Of a DNA stretch of 25,855 nt, positions 8,382 to 17,201 are shown piece after piece. Under the pieces are notes generated by a model, which was not told the DNA's origin, searched no databases, and saw only the letters and a program-made list of their open reading frames with translations. Every line of letters begins with the position of its first letter. Position 1 is the stretch's first letter. Source of the DNA: CAZBWS01 sp964495705 (GTDB lineage: Bacteria > Pseudomonadota > Gammaproteobacteria > HTCC5015). The DNA lies in contig CAZBWS010000034.1 of the NCBI GenBank assembly GCA_964495705.1, positions 1-25,855 on the forward strand, read 5' to 3'. A program made the translations under genes and the position numbers.

Positions 8382-11300
8382 TTATATTTGCGCGAGAAGC
8401 TCTTCCGCTTCCTTCTTCTGTTGTGCACTACCTTCTTGGATAACTTCTTCTAAACTGGCTTTAGCCCCGTCAGCGTCACCCATATCGATATAGGCCTTAG
8501 CGAGATCGAGCTTAGTACCTACCTCATCTAAGTTATCAGGCATATCATCATCCAAGCCAAAGTCAGCTTCGTCCGAGTCCATATCATCAATCATAGTCTC
8601 AAGAGACTCATCATCAATCATCTGAGTAGAGTCAGCTGCATCGTCAAATGCGTCATCATCTAGGCCCAGAGTGTCATTGGATGACTCCTCATCGGCAGAC
8701 AAATCAAAGCCGTCCATATCGAAGTCTAGACTGTCATCAGCTGATGACTCTTCTGCCACTGGCTCTGCAAGACTATCCGCATCTAGGTCCATGGATAAGT
8801 CATCTGACATATCTAAGTCAGCGCCTACATCCAAGTCTTCACTTAAATCAAAGCCCTCGTCCGCAAGGGCCTCATCAACGTCTAAGGAGACTTCTTCAGA
8901 ACCAAGATCCAAGCTAACGTCTTCATCTAAAGCAAAGTCCATATCAATGTCGGCGTCTTCACTTGCTTCACTCAAGTCTAAATCATCACCTAGGTCCATT
9001 TCTACATCTAGGTCTGCTGCTTCTGGCTCATCCATAAAGTCAGCAACATCAATATCCATTTCATCGGGTTTATCTTCTGCTGTAACCTCTTCTTCATCTT
9101 CATCAATAAAGTCGGCAACATCAAACTCTAACTCACCCTCTTCAGCTGGCGCTTCTGGTGCTTCATCGTCTAAAGAGGCGTCCAACTCAGCAGCAACATC
9201 ATCTAAGCTAAATTCATCTTCTTCAACTGAGACCGCCTGATCACCGTCCAAGTCCGCTGCCGATAGATCAATATCGTCACCGCCTAGATCAATATCCATA
9301 CCACCTTCGTCAGAACCAATATCAAGGTCAGCCATATCTGGTTTCGCTGCGGCAAAATCAGAAGCCTTAATGTCTCCACTCACTTCAGCTCCGGAAAACA
9401 GCATATTATCAGGGGCAATTTCCTTACCCATCACAATAGCCTTATCCCATACATTACTTGACTGGCCAGCGAGGTGGTCACTCAAAGCCTGTGCTTCAGT
9501 AATAAATTCGTCTTTTTTACCTGCATTGAAATATGTTTCAAGCAGTTTACCGCGATACGCAGTGATATCAGGATTGTCGCTGATAGACTGCTTTAACAAT
9601 TCTTCTGCCTGGTCGTGCAAGCCATAAGCAATATACACATCAACTTCAGCTGTCGTATCATCTTGAATATCATCATTTGTGGGCGCTTCACCTTCAACCT
9701 CAGGGGCAGCAAGAACTGTCTCAGCCACCGTCGACACCATGGTTGCTTCCATGTCATCTTCTGCTGCGTTCATGCTAAGAGTCGCATCAACATCATCTTC
9801 CACATCATCAAGAGCAGGCTCTTCAGACGCCGCCAAATTATCTTCAGTGAAGACAATTTCAGGTTCTTTTTTACCTTTGCGAGCCAATACAAAAACTGCT
9901 ATCAATATCAGTATAATAGGCAACGCTAAAATAACGAATAATAGTGGACCGCTTAGAATAGGTTGTAAACTGGGGCGCAGGCTTGGAGGTACAAGGTCAT
10001 AGATGACTCCACCCAGGCCATCCGGTCTAGCCGAGATCGTCTCAACAGCTTCAGTCACTGCGATGTCTGCCACCGCCGCTTCAACAACGGGATCAGCAGA
10101 CTCAGCCACTACCGCAACATCTTCAACGCCATCAATACCTGCAAGCAAGTCTTCATCTACCGCAGCGATCGTCTCATCTACAGCGGCTTCCACCTCATCC
10201 GCAGCGGCATTAGCCTGCTCTGCATTTGCCTGTATCTGTGCCAACTGTTGGCTTTTCAGCTCAATCACACCTTCAGACTGAGTGACAATTTGCTCTAACT
10301 CATTTATACGCGACTGCAATTCAGTTTGCTCAAGATTGCTGGCTACCAGCTTCTCTTTAGCCAGAGCAAGATTGCGCTCTAAACGACGTGTATCTCCTTG
10401 ACCTTCTTGCTCACCAGCAGCAAAGTTATTTGATTCGTCGTCTTTACCTGGTGCCACTAGGGCCAGTTGAGTCGACTGTGATGCATTATTATCAGCGTAG
10501 GCATTCGCGTTGTCTTCCGCGCTAGACTCGTCTACTGCAACCGGCTGCGACTGCGCACCTGCAAGCTGAGAGCGGTATTCGCGCCATAGCGCATTTTGAC
10601 CTTGTACTTCAGCCAGTGCATCACCATTAGACAATGCCAACATTGCCTCTTCATCTGGGATGCGTAAAACCTGCCCTTTACGCACAAGATTCACATTTTC
10701 TTGAATAAAGGCTTCAGGGTTGTAGCGCATAATCGCTAACATCGCCTGATTGATATCAACTTCCTGTGGACGAAACTGTTCTGCAATACGCACCATAATA
10801 TCGCCCTCTTCCACCGTATAGGTGTCGGGACGAGCTTCTGTAATCACAGGCTCAGGAGCCGCATAAACCACTTCTGGTTGCGCCTTAGGTGTCGGTTCAC
10901 GATACAAAGGCGTTGCATCAGCACTTAATAGGGCTTCAATTTCAGGGTCTACATAATCATTATCCCCCGCTAAAATGCTTTCTGCATTAAATGATTTAGT
11001 GTAATCAAGGCTTAGATTAATATCAGGCAGCTCTTCACCCGAAGCGTCTGAGCCAAACGTCGCGGCTGACAGTTCAGGGGATTCAAAAGCATCTACCGAA
11101 GGCTCTCCAGCAGGCGGAGAAAGTTCGTTTGCATCAAATTCAACACTTTCCTCCCCCTGAATATCATTCACTAAGTCACTAAAAGGGCTAGACGAATTTT
11201 GTAACTCGTCTTCAATAGCTGTCTGAGGCTCTAGTGCTTCTGCAGCTACAGCATCTGCTATCAACTGGTCGTTAAGGGCTATTTGATCTGCTGCAACCTC

Positions 11301-11942
11301 AATAGTTTCAATGTCTTCAATCAGCGGTTCTTCATAGGCCAGTACTTCTTCAACCTGCTGAACGACTTCTTTAACTGGCTCTTGGTAAGTAGCCACTTCT
11401 TGAGGCTCAGCGCTTGCTGTACTAGGCGCAGGCTCGGCAAAACCATAAACACCCGTATCAACCACCGCACGTTCAATAGGTGCAGAGCCTGTAACCGCTT
11501 TGGAGGCAGCTACCGCAGGCGCTGCGCTTGTAACAGGCTTAGCCGTTGAAAATGAAGGCGGGTCCAGCAATAGCGTATATTCACGCACTAAACGACCGCG
11601 AGGCCATTCAACATCAACCAAGAAATTTAAGAACGGCTCACGGATAGCCTTACGGCTAGTGACTTTAATAATCGGTGTACCGTCAGCTTTGTACGACGCC
11701 TTAAATTTCAGCTTAGTTAACATGAACGGGCGTTCAACACCCGACTTAAGAAACGCCTGCTCTGATGCAAGCTTAACCAGTAAGCTGTCTGCTTCACCCG
11801 GCTTTGCCGCCACTATAGATATCTCTGCATCTAGCGGCTGGTTCAAGGCTGAATATATCTCTATATCACCCAAGCCCAACGCATGAACATTGAAAGGTAG
11901 TGCCGAAGCCAGTATTAAAGAGCTGAGTATTTTCTTTTGCAC
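8382..11942 (-). CDS. fimV: FimV family polar hub protein (LysM, acidic cytoplasmic domain)
   Basis: FimV is a polar inner-membrane protein needed for type IV pilus function, twitching and pole organisation. Domains of this 1186-residue protein, in order: a signal peptide (about 1-21, ending VHA); the conserved FimV N-terminal domain (LGLGDIEIYSALNQPLDAEI onward); a Glu/Ala/Pro-rich linker; a LysM peptidoglycan-binding domain (about 372-428, YTVEEGDIMVRIAEQF); a coiled coil (about 517-590); a transmembrane helix (about 662-690); a TPR-like segment (about 760-825); a very acidic Asp/Leu/Met repeat region (about 870-1130); and the C-terminal FimV domain (about 1138-1186, LDLAKAYIDMGDADGAKASL). 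The asd-fimV-truA order matches Pseudomonas. The acidic region contains near-repeats of VADF[IM]DE. Confidence 0.94.
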   Translation of the reverse strand: MQKKILSSLILASALPFNVHALGLGDIEIYSALNQPLDAEISIVAAKPGEADSLLVKLASEQAFLKSGVERPFMLTKLKFKASYKADGTPIIKVTSRKAIREPFLNFLVDVEWPRGRLVREYTLLLDPPSFSTAKPVTSAAPAVAASKAVTGSAPIERAVVDTGVYGFAEPAPSTASAEPQEVATYQEPVKEVVQQVEEVLAYEEPLIEDIETIEVAADQIALNDQLIADAVAAEALEPQTAIEDELQNSSSPFSDLVNDIQGEESVEFDANELSPPAGEPSVDAFESPELSAATFGSDASGEELPDINLSLDYTKSFNAESILAGDNDYVDPEIEALLSADATPLYREPTPKAQPEVVYAAPEPVITEARPDTYTVEEGDIMVRIAEQFRPQEVDINQAMLAIMRYNPEAFIQENVNLVRKGQVLRIPDEEAMLALSNGDALAEVQGQNALWREYRSQLAGAQSQPVAVDESSAEDNANAYADNNASQSTQLALVAPGKDDESNNFAAGEQEGQGDTRRLERNLALAKEKLVASNLEQTELQSRINELEQIVTQSEGVIELKSQQLAQIQANAEQANAAADEVEAAVDETIAAVDEDLLAGIDGVEDVAVVAESADPVVEAAVADIAVTEAVETISARPDGLGGVIYDLVPPSLRPSLQPILSGPLLFVILALPIILILIAVFVLARKGKKEPEIVFTEDNLAASEEPALDDVEDDVDATLSMNAAEDDMEATMVSTVAETVLAAPEVEGEAPTNDDIQDDTTAEVDVYIAYGLHDQAEELLKQSISDNPDITAYRGKLLETYFNAGKKDEFITEAQALSDHLAGQSSNVWDKAIVMGKEIAPDNMLFSGAEVSGDIKASDFAAAKPDMADLDIGSDEGGMDIDLGGDDIDLSAADLDGDQAVSVEEDEFSLDDVAAELDASLDDEAPEAPAEEGELEFDVADFIDEDEEEVTAEDKPDEMDIDVADFMDEPEAADLDVEMDLGDDLDLSEASEDADIDMDFALDEDVSLDLGSEEVSLDVDEALADEGFDLSEDLDVGADLDMSDDLSMDLDADSLAEPVAEESSADDSLDFDMDGFDLSADEESSNDTLGLDDDAFDDAADSTQMIDDESLETMIDDMDSDEADFGLDDDMPDNLDEVGTKLDLAKAYIDMGDADGAKASLEEVIQEGSAQQKKEAEELLAQI

Positions 11943-12150
11943 GGTTTTACGCCTTTAGCTGCCTATTTATTTGCAGATTACCCATTAATCCCTTGAATTA
12001 ACGAGTAACAACACCTCTTTTTGAGGCTGTTTTTGAGGCCTTTCTAAGGTCAAAAAACCTAATAAAGACATCAACCTGCGTGATTTATCCTAGAATGTAC
12101 TTTAAATAATAAACTTTAACAATATGTTTTAACAAGGGTTTACCCCCTGA

Positions 12151-13173
12151 TTAAAGATAGTCTTTTATCAAAAGCTCGGCTATTTGCACACTATTCAGGG
12201 CTGCACCCTTGCGAACATTGTCCGCAACCACCCAGAGGTTCAATCCCTTATCATGGGATATATCGTCCCTTATTCGGCTCACATATACAGGATCTTGTGT
12301 TGCGCCTTCGGTGACTGCTGTAGCGTATCCGCCGTCTTCTCGCTCATCGAGGACGGCAACGCCATCCGCTTTTTCAAGTAATTTACGGGCTTTTTGAGCT
12401 GAAATTTTTTCTTTTGTTTCTATATGTACGGCTTCTGAATGACCATAAAACACCGGAACACGCACTGCAGTAGGGTTTACAAGGATGTTTTCATCGCCAA
12501 AGATTTTCTTGGTTTCCCAGACCATCTTCATTTCTTCCTTGGTATAACCATTGTCCATAAACACATCAATCTGAGGCAGGGCATTAAAGGCGATTTGCTT
12601 AGGGTAAACCTCTGACTCTGCCTCGCGACCATTCAACAGTGCAGCGGTTTGATTAGCCAGCTCCGTAATCGCCTCTTTTCCTGTGCCAGACACGGCCTGA
12701 TAAGTGGCCACATTAATGCGTTCTATGCCCACTGCATCATAGATAGGTTTCAGAGCCACCAGCATTTGAATAGTTGAACAATTCGGGTTAGCGATAATGC
12801 CGCGCGTCGTATGCTGGGCAATTGCTTCAGGATTTACTTCAGGCACGACTAATGGAATATCGTCGTCATAGCGGAAGTGCGAAGTATTGTCGATCACCAC
12901 ACAACCTGCTGCCGCTGCAATTGGCGCGTACTTTTCAGACAGGGAGCCACCCGCAGAGAACAAGCCAATCTGTGTTTTGCTGAAATCAAAATCAGCCAAG
13001 CTTTCTACCGTTAAATAGTTGTCGCCAAAGGCAACTTTTTTACCCGCTGAACGCTCAGAGGCCAGTGCATACACATTGCCTACAGGGAAGTTGCGTTCAG
13101 CCAAGATGGACAACATTGTCTCGCCTACCGCACCCGTTGCGCCTACTACGGCTACATCATATTTTTTAGTCAT
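12151..13173 (-). CDS. asd: aspartate-semialdehyde dehydrogenase
   Basis: Asd reduces aspartyl phosphate to aspartate semialdehyde, at the branch to lysine/diaminopimelate, threonine and methionine. This 340-residue protein starts with a Rossmann motif (VAVVGATGAVGETM) and has the catalytic cysteine in ANPNCSTIQM (Cys132). It belongs to the shorter USG-1/Asd2-like subfamily, not the ~370-residue enterobacterial form. It is 29 nt downstream of leuB and probably belongs to the leuCDB-asd transcript, as in Pseudomonas. Confidence 0.95.
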   Translation of the reverse strand: MTKKYDVAVVGATGAVGETMLSILAERNFPVGNVYALASERSAGKKVAFGDNYLTVESLADFDFSKTQIGLFSAGGSLSEKYAPIAAAAGCVVIDNTSHFRYDDDIPLVVPEVNPEAIAQHTTRGIIANPNCSTIQMLVALKPIYDAVGIERINVATYQAVSGTGKEAITELANQTAALLNGREAESEVYPKQIAFNALPQIDVFMDNGYTKEEMKMVWETKKIFGDENILVNPTAVRVPVFYGHSEAVHIETKEKISAQKARKLLEKADGVAVLDEREDGGYATAVTEGATQDPVYVSRIRDDISHDKGLNLWVVADNVRKGAALNSVQIAELLIKDYL

Positions 13174-13202
13174 GTTTCAGTCCTGCAAAAATTAAATTCG
13201 TT

Positions 13203-14270
13203 TTAAAGCGCGGCTACTACCGCATCACCCATCTCTTGAGTACTGATCGCATGCTCACCTTCTGCGACAATATCAGCTGTGCGCAGACCCGCAGACAACA
13301 CCTTGCCCACTGCATTTTCAATGCGATTGGCTGACTCCACTTCACCCAAGGTGTAGCGCAACATCATGGCTACTGACAAAATTGTCGCTAGTGGGTTGGC
13401 AATACCTTTGCCTGCAATATCAGGGGCTGAACCGTGTACTGGCTCGTACATGCCCTTATTGTTATCATCCAAACTCGCCGAGGGCAACATGCCGATAGAA
13501 CCCGTTAACATAGCTGCAATATCTGACAAGATGTCGCCAAATAAATTCGTCGTCACCATTACATCAAACTGCTTCGGCGTGCGCACCAGCTGCATCGCTG
13601 CGTTGTCTACATACATGTGGCTAACTTCTACTTCTGGGTAATCTTTAGCAATGCGGTCAACCGTCTCGCGCCACAGTTCAGAAACTTCCAGTACATTGGC
13701 CTTATCCACTGAACACAGTTTTTTATTGCGTTTCATAGCAATATCAAAAGCCGAACGAGCAATACGCTCAATCTCGGACTCGGTATAAACCATGGTGTTG
13801 TAACCTTGACGCTCGCCACCTTCAAGTTCACGAATTCCGCGGGGGGCACCAAAATAGATGCCGCCCGTTAGCTCGCGAACAATCATGATATTCAAACCCG
13901 CAACCAAGTCGTGCTTCAGACTAGATGCATCAGCCAATTGCGGATACAAAATCGCAGGGCGTAAGTTAGAGAATAAATTCAGCTCAGAGCGAATTGCCAA
14001 CAGGCCGCGTTCGGGACGAAGGTCACGCTCAAGCGTGTCGTACTTTGGGCCGCCAACAGACCCTAGCAGAACCGCATCCGCTTCACGAGCCAGTGCAAGT
14101 GTTTCATCGGGCAATGGCTTACCTGCAGCATCATAGCCCGCACCGCCAATTGGCGCTTCTTGCCATTCGACCGCCAAGCCTTCTTGCTTTAGCTTGGAAA
14201 GCACTTTAAGTGCTTCAACCATAATTTCTGGGCCGATACCGTCACCGGGTAGTACTGCAATTTTTTTCAT
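13203..14270 (-). CDS. leuB: 3-isopropylmalate dehydrogenase
   Basis: LeuB oxidises 3-isopropylmalate to the 2-keto precursor of leucine, using NAD+. The start chosen is the ATG at 14268-14270, because it gives MKKIAVLPGDGIGPEI, the normal family N-terminus, and has a purine-rich AGAGA site upstream. A longer reading would extend into leuD. From this start the protein has 355 residues, typical for LeuB. Motifs include substrate-binding arginines in LRPERGLLAIR, the YGAPRG-like YFGAPRGIRELEGG and the catalytic VDNAAMQLV segment. It starts 13 nt after the leuD stop. Confidence 0.96.
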   Translation of the reverse strand: MKKIAVLPGDGIGPEIMVEALKVLSKLKQEGLAVEWQEAPIGGAGYDAAGKPLPDETLALAREADAVLLGSVGGPKYDTLERDLRPERGLLAIRSELNLFSNLRPAILYPQLADASSLKHDLVAGLNIMIVRELTGGIYFGAPRGIRELEGGERQGYNTMVYTESEIERIARSAFDIAMKRNKKLCSVDKANVLEVSELWRETVDRIAKDYPEVEVSHMYVDNAAMQLVRTPKQFDVMVTTNLFGDILSDIAAMLTGSIGMLPSASLDDNNKGMYEPVHGSAPDIAGKGIANPLATILSVAMMLRYTLGEVESANRIENAVGKVLSAGLRTADIVAEGEHAISTQEMGDAVVAAL

Positions 14271-14283
14271 ATTTTTAATCTCT

Positions 14284-14919
14284 TTAAAATAGCCAAGGCG
14301 CAGACTGCTTGCGCTTTTCTTCATAAGCCTTGATGTCTTCTGCGTGCTGTAGCGTCAAACCAATATCATCCAAGCCGTTCAACAAGCGGTGGCGACGAAA
14401 TTCTTCACATTCAAAGGCAATCTCACGGCCGGCTGGCGTGGTAATCACCAGGCGATCCAAATCCACATCTAGCTCATAGCTATCTGCAGCTTCTACTTCC
14501 TTAAACAGCTCATCAATCATCGCTTCCGACAATATAATCGGCAACATGCCATTGTTATAGCTATTGTTATAGAAGATATCCGCATAACTGGGGGCAATGA
14601 TCACTTTAATACCGTAATCCATAAAGGCCCACACCGCGTGCTCTCGCGAAGACCCGCAACCGAAGTTCTCGCGACCCAACATGATCTGAGTATTCGCGAA
14701 GCGAGGCAAGTTCAGCACAAACTCTTCATTCACGCGGCGCGTGCTTACATCCTGTCCCGGCTCACCGGGATCAAGGTAGCGCCAATCATCAAACAGATTA
14801 GGGCCAAAGCCAGAGCGCTTAATAGACTTCAAATACTGCTTAGGAATGATCGCATCGGTGTCCACATTAGGGCGATCTAAAGGCGCAACCACACCGCTAA
14901 ATTTAACAAACTTTTCCAT
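14284..14919 (-). CDS. leuD: 3-isopropylmalate dehydratase small subunit
   Basis: LeuD is the small (swivel-domain) subunit that pairs with LeuC to isomerise 2- to 3-isopropylmalate. This 211-residue protein has the family motifs DTDAIIPKQYLKSIKRSGFG and FGCGSSREHAVWAFMDYGI. Its ATG shares one base with the leuC stop (TAATG overlap), which couples translation of the two subunits. Length is normal. Confidence 0.96.
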   Translation of the reverse strand: MEKFVKFSGVVAPLDRPNVDTDAIIPKQYLKSIKRSGFGPNLFDDWRYLDPGEPGQDVSTRRVNEEFVLNLPRFANTQIMLGRENFGCGSSREHAVWAFMDYGIKVIIAPSYADIFYNNSYNNGMLPIILSEAMIDELFKEVEAADSYELDVDLDRLVITTPAGREIAFECEEFRRHRLLNGLDDIGLTLQHAEDIKAYEEKRKQSAPWLF

Positions 14920-16181
14920 TAGCTAGCCTCCATCAAAGAACGAACATCAGTAAAGTGACCCGTGACCGCCGCCGCAGCGGCCATCTCTGGACTCACCAAA
15001 TGAGTGCGTCCATTCAAGCCCTGACGACTTTCAAAGTTACGGTTAGAAGTAGAGGCGCAGCGCTCGCGCTCCCCCAGCTTATCCGCATTCATCGCCAAGC
15101 ACATGGAACAGCCCGGCTCGCGCCATTCAAAGCCCGCGTCCAAGAAGACCTTATCCAAGCCCTCCTCTTCTGCCTGCTTTTTCACCAAACCAGAACCTGG
15201 CACCACCATGGCCACAATAATGTTATCCGCGACCTTACGACCCTTGGCCACATCGGCCGCCGCGCGCAAGTCTTCGATACGAGAGTTAGTACAGGAACCG
15301 ATGAACACCTTGTCCACCTGAATTTGGTCAATCGCCTCACCCGCAGTCAAGCCCATATAATCCAAGGCCTTCTGCATTCCGTCCGCTTTTACTTCATCCT
15401 GCTCGTCCGCTGGATTGGGCACCACCGCACTCACGGGTAAAACCATTTCTGGGGACGTGCCCCAAGTCACCTGTGGCAATATGTCCACTGCCTGCAAAAC
15501 GACCTCCGCATCAAATTCTGCACCATCGTCCGACTTCAAATCGCTCCACGCGGCTACCGCAGCATCCCATTGCTCAACAGAGGGTGAGAAAGGTCGACCT
15601 TTAAAGTACTCAACCGTCTTATCATCAGCAGCGATAATGCCTGCACGAGCACCACCTTCGATAGCCATATTACAAACGGTCATACGGCCTTCAATAGATA
15701 GATCGCGAATCGCCTGGCCAGCAAATTCGATCGTATANNNNNNNNNNNNNNNNNNNNNNNNNNNNNNNNNNNNNNNNNNNNNNNNNNNNNNNNNNNNNNN
15801 NNNNNNNNNNNNNNNNNNNNNNNNNNNNNNNNNNNNNTGCTCTGGCCCGATCACATGCACAATACCTTGTCGAACATCATTCATTTCAAAGAAGGTTAGA
15901 TCAAAGCCCTTGGCATTTTCCACCAAAGTATTCACCTGTAAACGAGACACAGGGTCGGCAATTTCCTTATCGCGATCCGTGGTCGGCACATTGTGATCGG
16001 GCACAGCAACAATAGAATTAGTGCGCCACAAACCACGATCTGCCATACGCAAGCCTTCAAAGGCCTGGGGCGATGTCACTTCATGCACCAAGTGTCTATC
16101 TATATATAGTAGAGAAGTCCCGTCGTCGTTCTCGCGAACCACGTGGGCTTCCCACAATTTATCGTATAAGGTCTTTGCCAT
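14919..16181 (-). CDS. leuC: 3-isopropylmalate dehydratase large subunit, interrupted by an assembly gap
   Basis: LeuC is the [4Fe-4S] aconitase-type large subunit of isopropylmalate isomerase. The start at 16179-16181 gives MAKTLYDKLWEAH, the usual N-terminus, preceded by a GAGAAGAGAA Shine-Dalgarno stretch; an upstream in-frame extension is rejected. The cluster ligands are visible in FIGSCTNSRIEDLRAA and EPGCSMCLAMN. About 386 residues are readable against about 466 expected. The 100-N run after GIVHVIGPE therefore hides about 80 residues, including the CGDSHT region. It heads the leuCDB-asd operon and diverges from a LysR gene. Confidence 0.94.
   Translation of the reverse strand: MAKTLYDKLWEAHVVRENDDGTSLLYIDRHLVHEVTSPQAFEGLRMADRGLWRTNSIVAVPDHNVPTTDRDKEIADPVSRLQVNTLVENAKGFDLTFFEMNDVRQGIVHVIGPEXXXXXXXXXXXXXXXXXXXXXXXXXXXXXXXXXXYTIEFAGQAIRDLSIEGRMTVCNMAIEGGARAGIIAADDKTVEYFKGRPFSPSVEQWDAAVAAWSDLKSDDGAEFDAEVVLQAVDILPQVTWGTSPEMVLPVSAVVPNPADEQDEVKADGMQKALDYMGLTAGEAIDQIQVDKVFIGSCTNSRIEDLRAAADVAKGRKVADNIIVAMVVPGSGLVKKQAEEEGLDKVFLDAGFEWREPGCSMCLAMNADKLGERERCASTSNRNFESRQGLNGRTHLVSPEMAAAAAVTGHFTDVRSLMEAS
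15738..15837. other. assembly gap (100 N) inside leuC
   Basis: Exactly 100 N, a placeholder. Judged from the usual LeuC length, about 240 nt are missing. Confidence 0.95.
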
Positions 16182-16244
16182 TTCTCTTCTCTCACTGCGC
16201 CAAGCGCATACACGCCGAATACACGGTCTATTTATATAGGCCAA

Positions 16245-16273
16245 AGTTTATGCTTCTGACATGTATTACTCAA
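16245..16273 (-). promoter_or_regulatory. candidate sigma-70 promoter for leuCDB
   Basis: On the minus strand, TTGAGT (16268-16273) and TAAACT (16245-16250) are separated by 17 nt, each matching 4 of 6 consensus bases, about 65 nt upstream of the leuC ATG. The weak match would suit an activator-dependent promoter next to a divergent LysR gene. A direct repeat TTCATAA-N2-TTCATAA lies nearby at about 16276-16291 on the plus strand. This is inference only. Confidence 0.33.
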
Positions 16274-16316
16274 ATTCATAATTTTCATAAAGATCATTCC
16301 ATGTAAGAATACAAAC

Positions 16317-17186
16317 ATGGACAGCCAAAACCTCAAAGCTTTTATCGCCGTGGCAGAATGCCAATCTTTCTCCAAAGCCGGAGAACGCCTATTTTTGACT
16401 CAACCCGCAGTCAGTAAGCGCATCTCTACTCTAGAAGACGAGCTAGACACGCCCCTGTTTGACCGCATTGGCCGAACCACCCAGCTTACGGAGGCGGGGC
16501 ACGCCCTACTGCCCCGCGCCAAATCCATACTACTAGAGCTAGACGACGCCCAGCGCGCCATCAATAACCTCACCGGCAATATCACCGGCAAACTGAATAT
16601 CGGCACCAGTCACCATATCGGCCTGCACCGCCTCGCTCCCGTACTCAAGCAATTCACCAAAGAAAATCCCGACGTACAATTAGACATCCGCTTCCTAGAT
16701 TCAGAAGAAGGCTGTAACTCGGTAGAAAATGGCAGCCTAGAACTGGCCATTGTCACCCTACCCTCGTCGCCCTCAGCCAAGCTGCTGATCGAAGAGATTT
16801 GGGATGACCCCCTGTCTTTTGTATTCTCTGTAGATCACCCACTAGCCAAACTGAACAAGGCGCTGACAATTAAAGACCTTGCACACCACACAGCGATACT
16901 GCCAGCGGTGGGTACTTTTACTCGGGATATTATCGAAGTGGCTTGCCAAAAAATCGGCTTAGAACTGCCGATTACTATGGAAACTAACTATCTAGAGACC
17001 ATTAAGATGATGGCGTCGATTGGTCTGGGCTGGAGTGCCTTGCCAGATCAGATGGTGGATGAGGACTTGGCTAAGGCTAGTGTAGAGGGGCTACATCTTT
17101 CGAGGTCACTGGGGACGGTGATACATAAGGAGCGGACTTTGAGTAATGCGGCGCAGGCGTTGCTGAGCATTCTTAAGACACAATAA
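16317..17186 (+). CDS. LysR-family transcriptional regulator, divergent from leuCDB
   Basis: This 289-residue protein has a winged HTH at the N-terminus (NLKAFIAVAECQSFSKAGERL, TQPAVSKRISTLE, residues about 5-62) followed by a periplasmic-binding-protein-like effector domain (about 90-289), as in all LysR regulators. It is transcribed away from leuC with 135 bp between starts, the typical layout for a LysR gene controlling its divergent neighbour. The effector is probably a leucine-pathway intermediate, but that is inferred from position. A LysR gene next to leuC is also found in Pseudomonas. No strong Shine-Dalgarno precedes the ATG. Confidence 0.92.
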   Translation: MDSQNLKAFIAVAECQSFSKAGERLFLTQPAVSKRISTLEDELDTPLFDRIGRTTQLTEAGHALLPRAKSILLELDDAQRAINNLTGNITGKLNIGTSHHIGLHRLAPVLKQFTKENPDVQLDIRFLDSEEGCNSVENGSLELAIVTLPSSPSAKLLIEEIWDDPLSFVFSVDHPLAKLNKALTIKDLAHHTAILPAVGTFTRDIIEVACQKIGLELPITMETNYLETIKMMASIGLGWSALPDQMVDEDLAKASVEGLHLSRSLGTVIHKERTLSNAAQALLSILKTQ

Positions 17187-17201
17187 AACACAGGAATTAA
17201 C

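Noticed and set aside
8671..9240. Long Ser-rich open frame on the plus strand opposite fimV
   Set aside because: It is the antisense reading of Asp/Glu codons in the acidic FimV repeat; composition is pure Ser/Ala low complexity with no start signal.
9679..10281. Further Ser/Ala/Thr-rich plus-strand open frames opposite fimV
   Set aside because: Same cause: mirror of Ala/Glu/Asp-rich FimV codons. No ribosome site or recognisable domain.
12009..12043. CCTCAAAAA tandem words and a small hairpin between asd and fimV
   Set aside because: The stem is 4 bp, without a T-run directly after it on the minus strand; neither a terminator nor a promoter can be supported. The rest of this 208-bp gap is A/T-rich and shows nothing clear.
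14271..14324. 18-residue N-terminal extension of LeuB
   Set aside because: It overlaps the end of leuD and would place foreign sequence before the conserved KKIAVLPGDGIG start, which has its own ribosome site.
16182..16244. 21-residue N-terminal extension of LeuC
   Set aside because: The start at 16181 gives the standard MAKTLYDKLWEAH N-terminus with a strong Shine-Dalgarno; the extension is Arg/Cys-rich and covers the putative promoter region.
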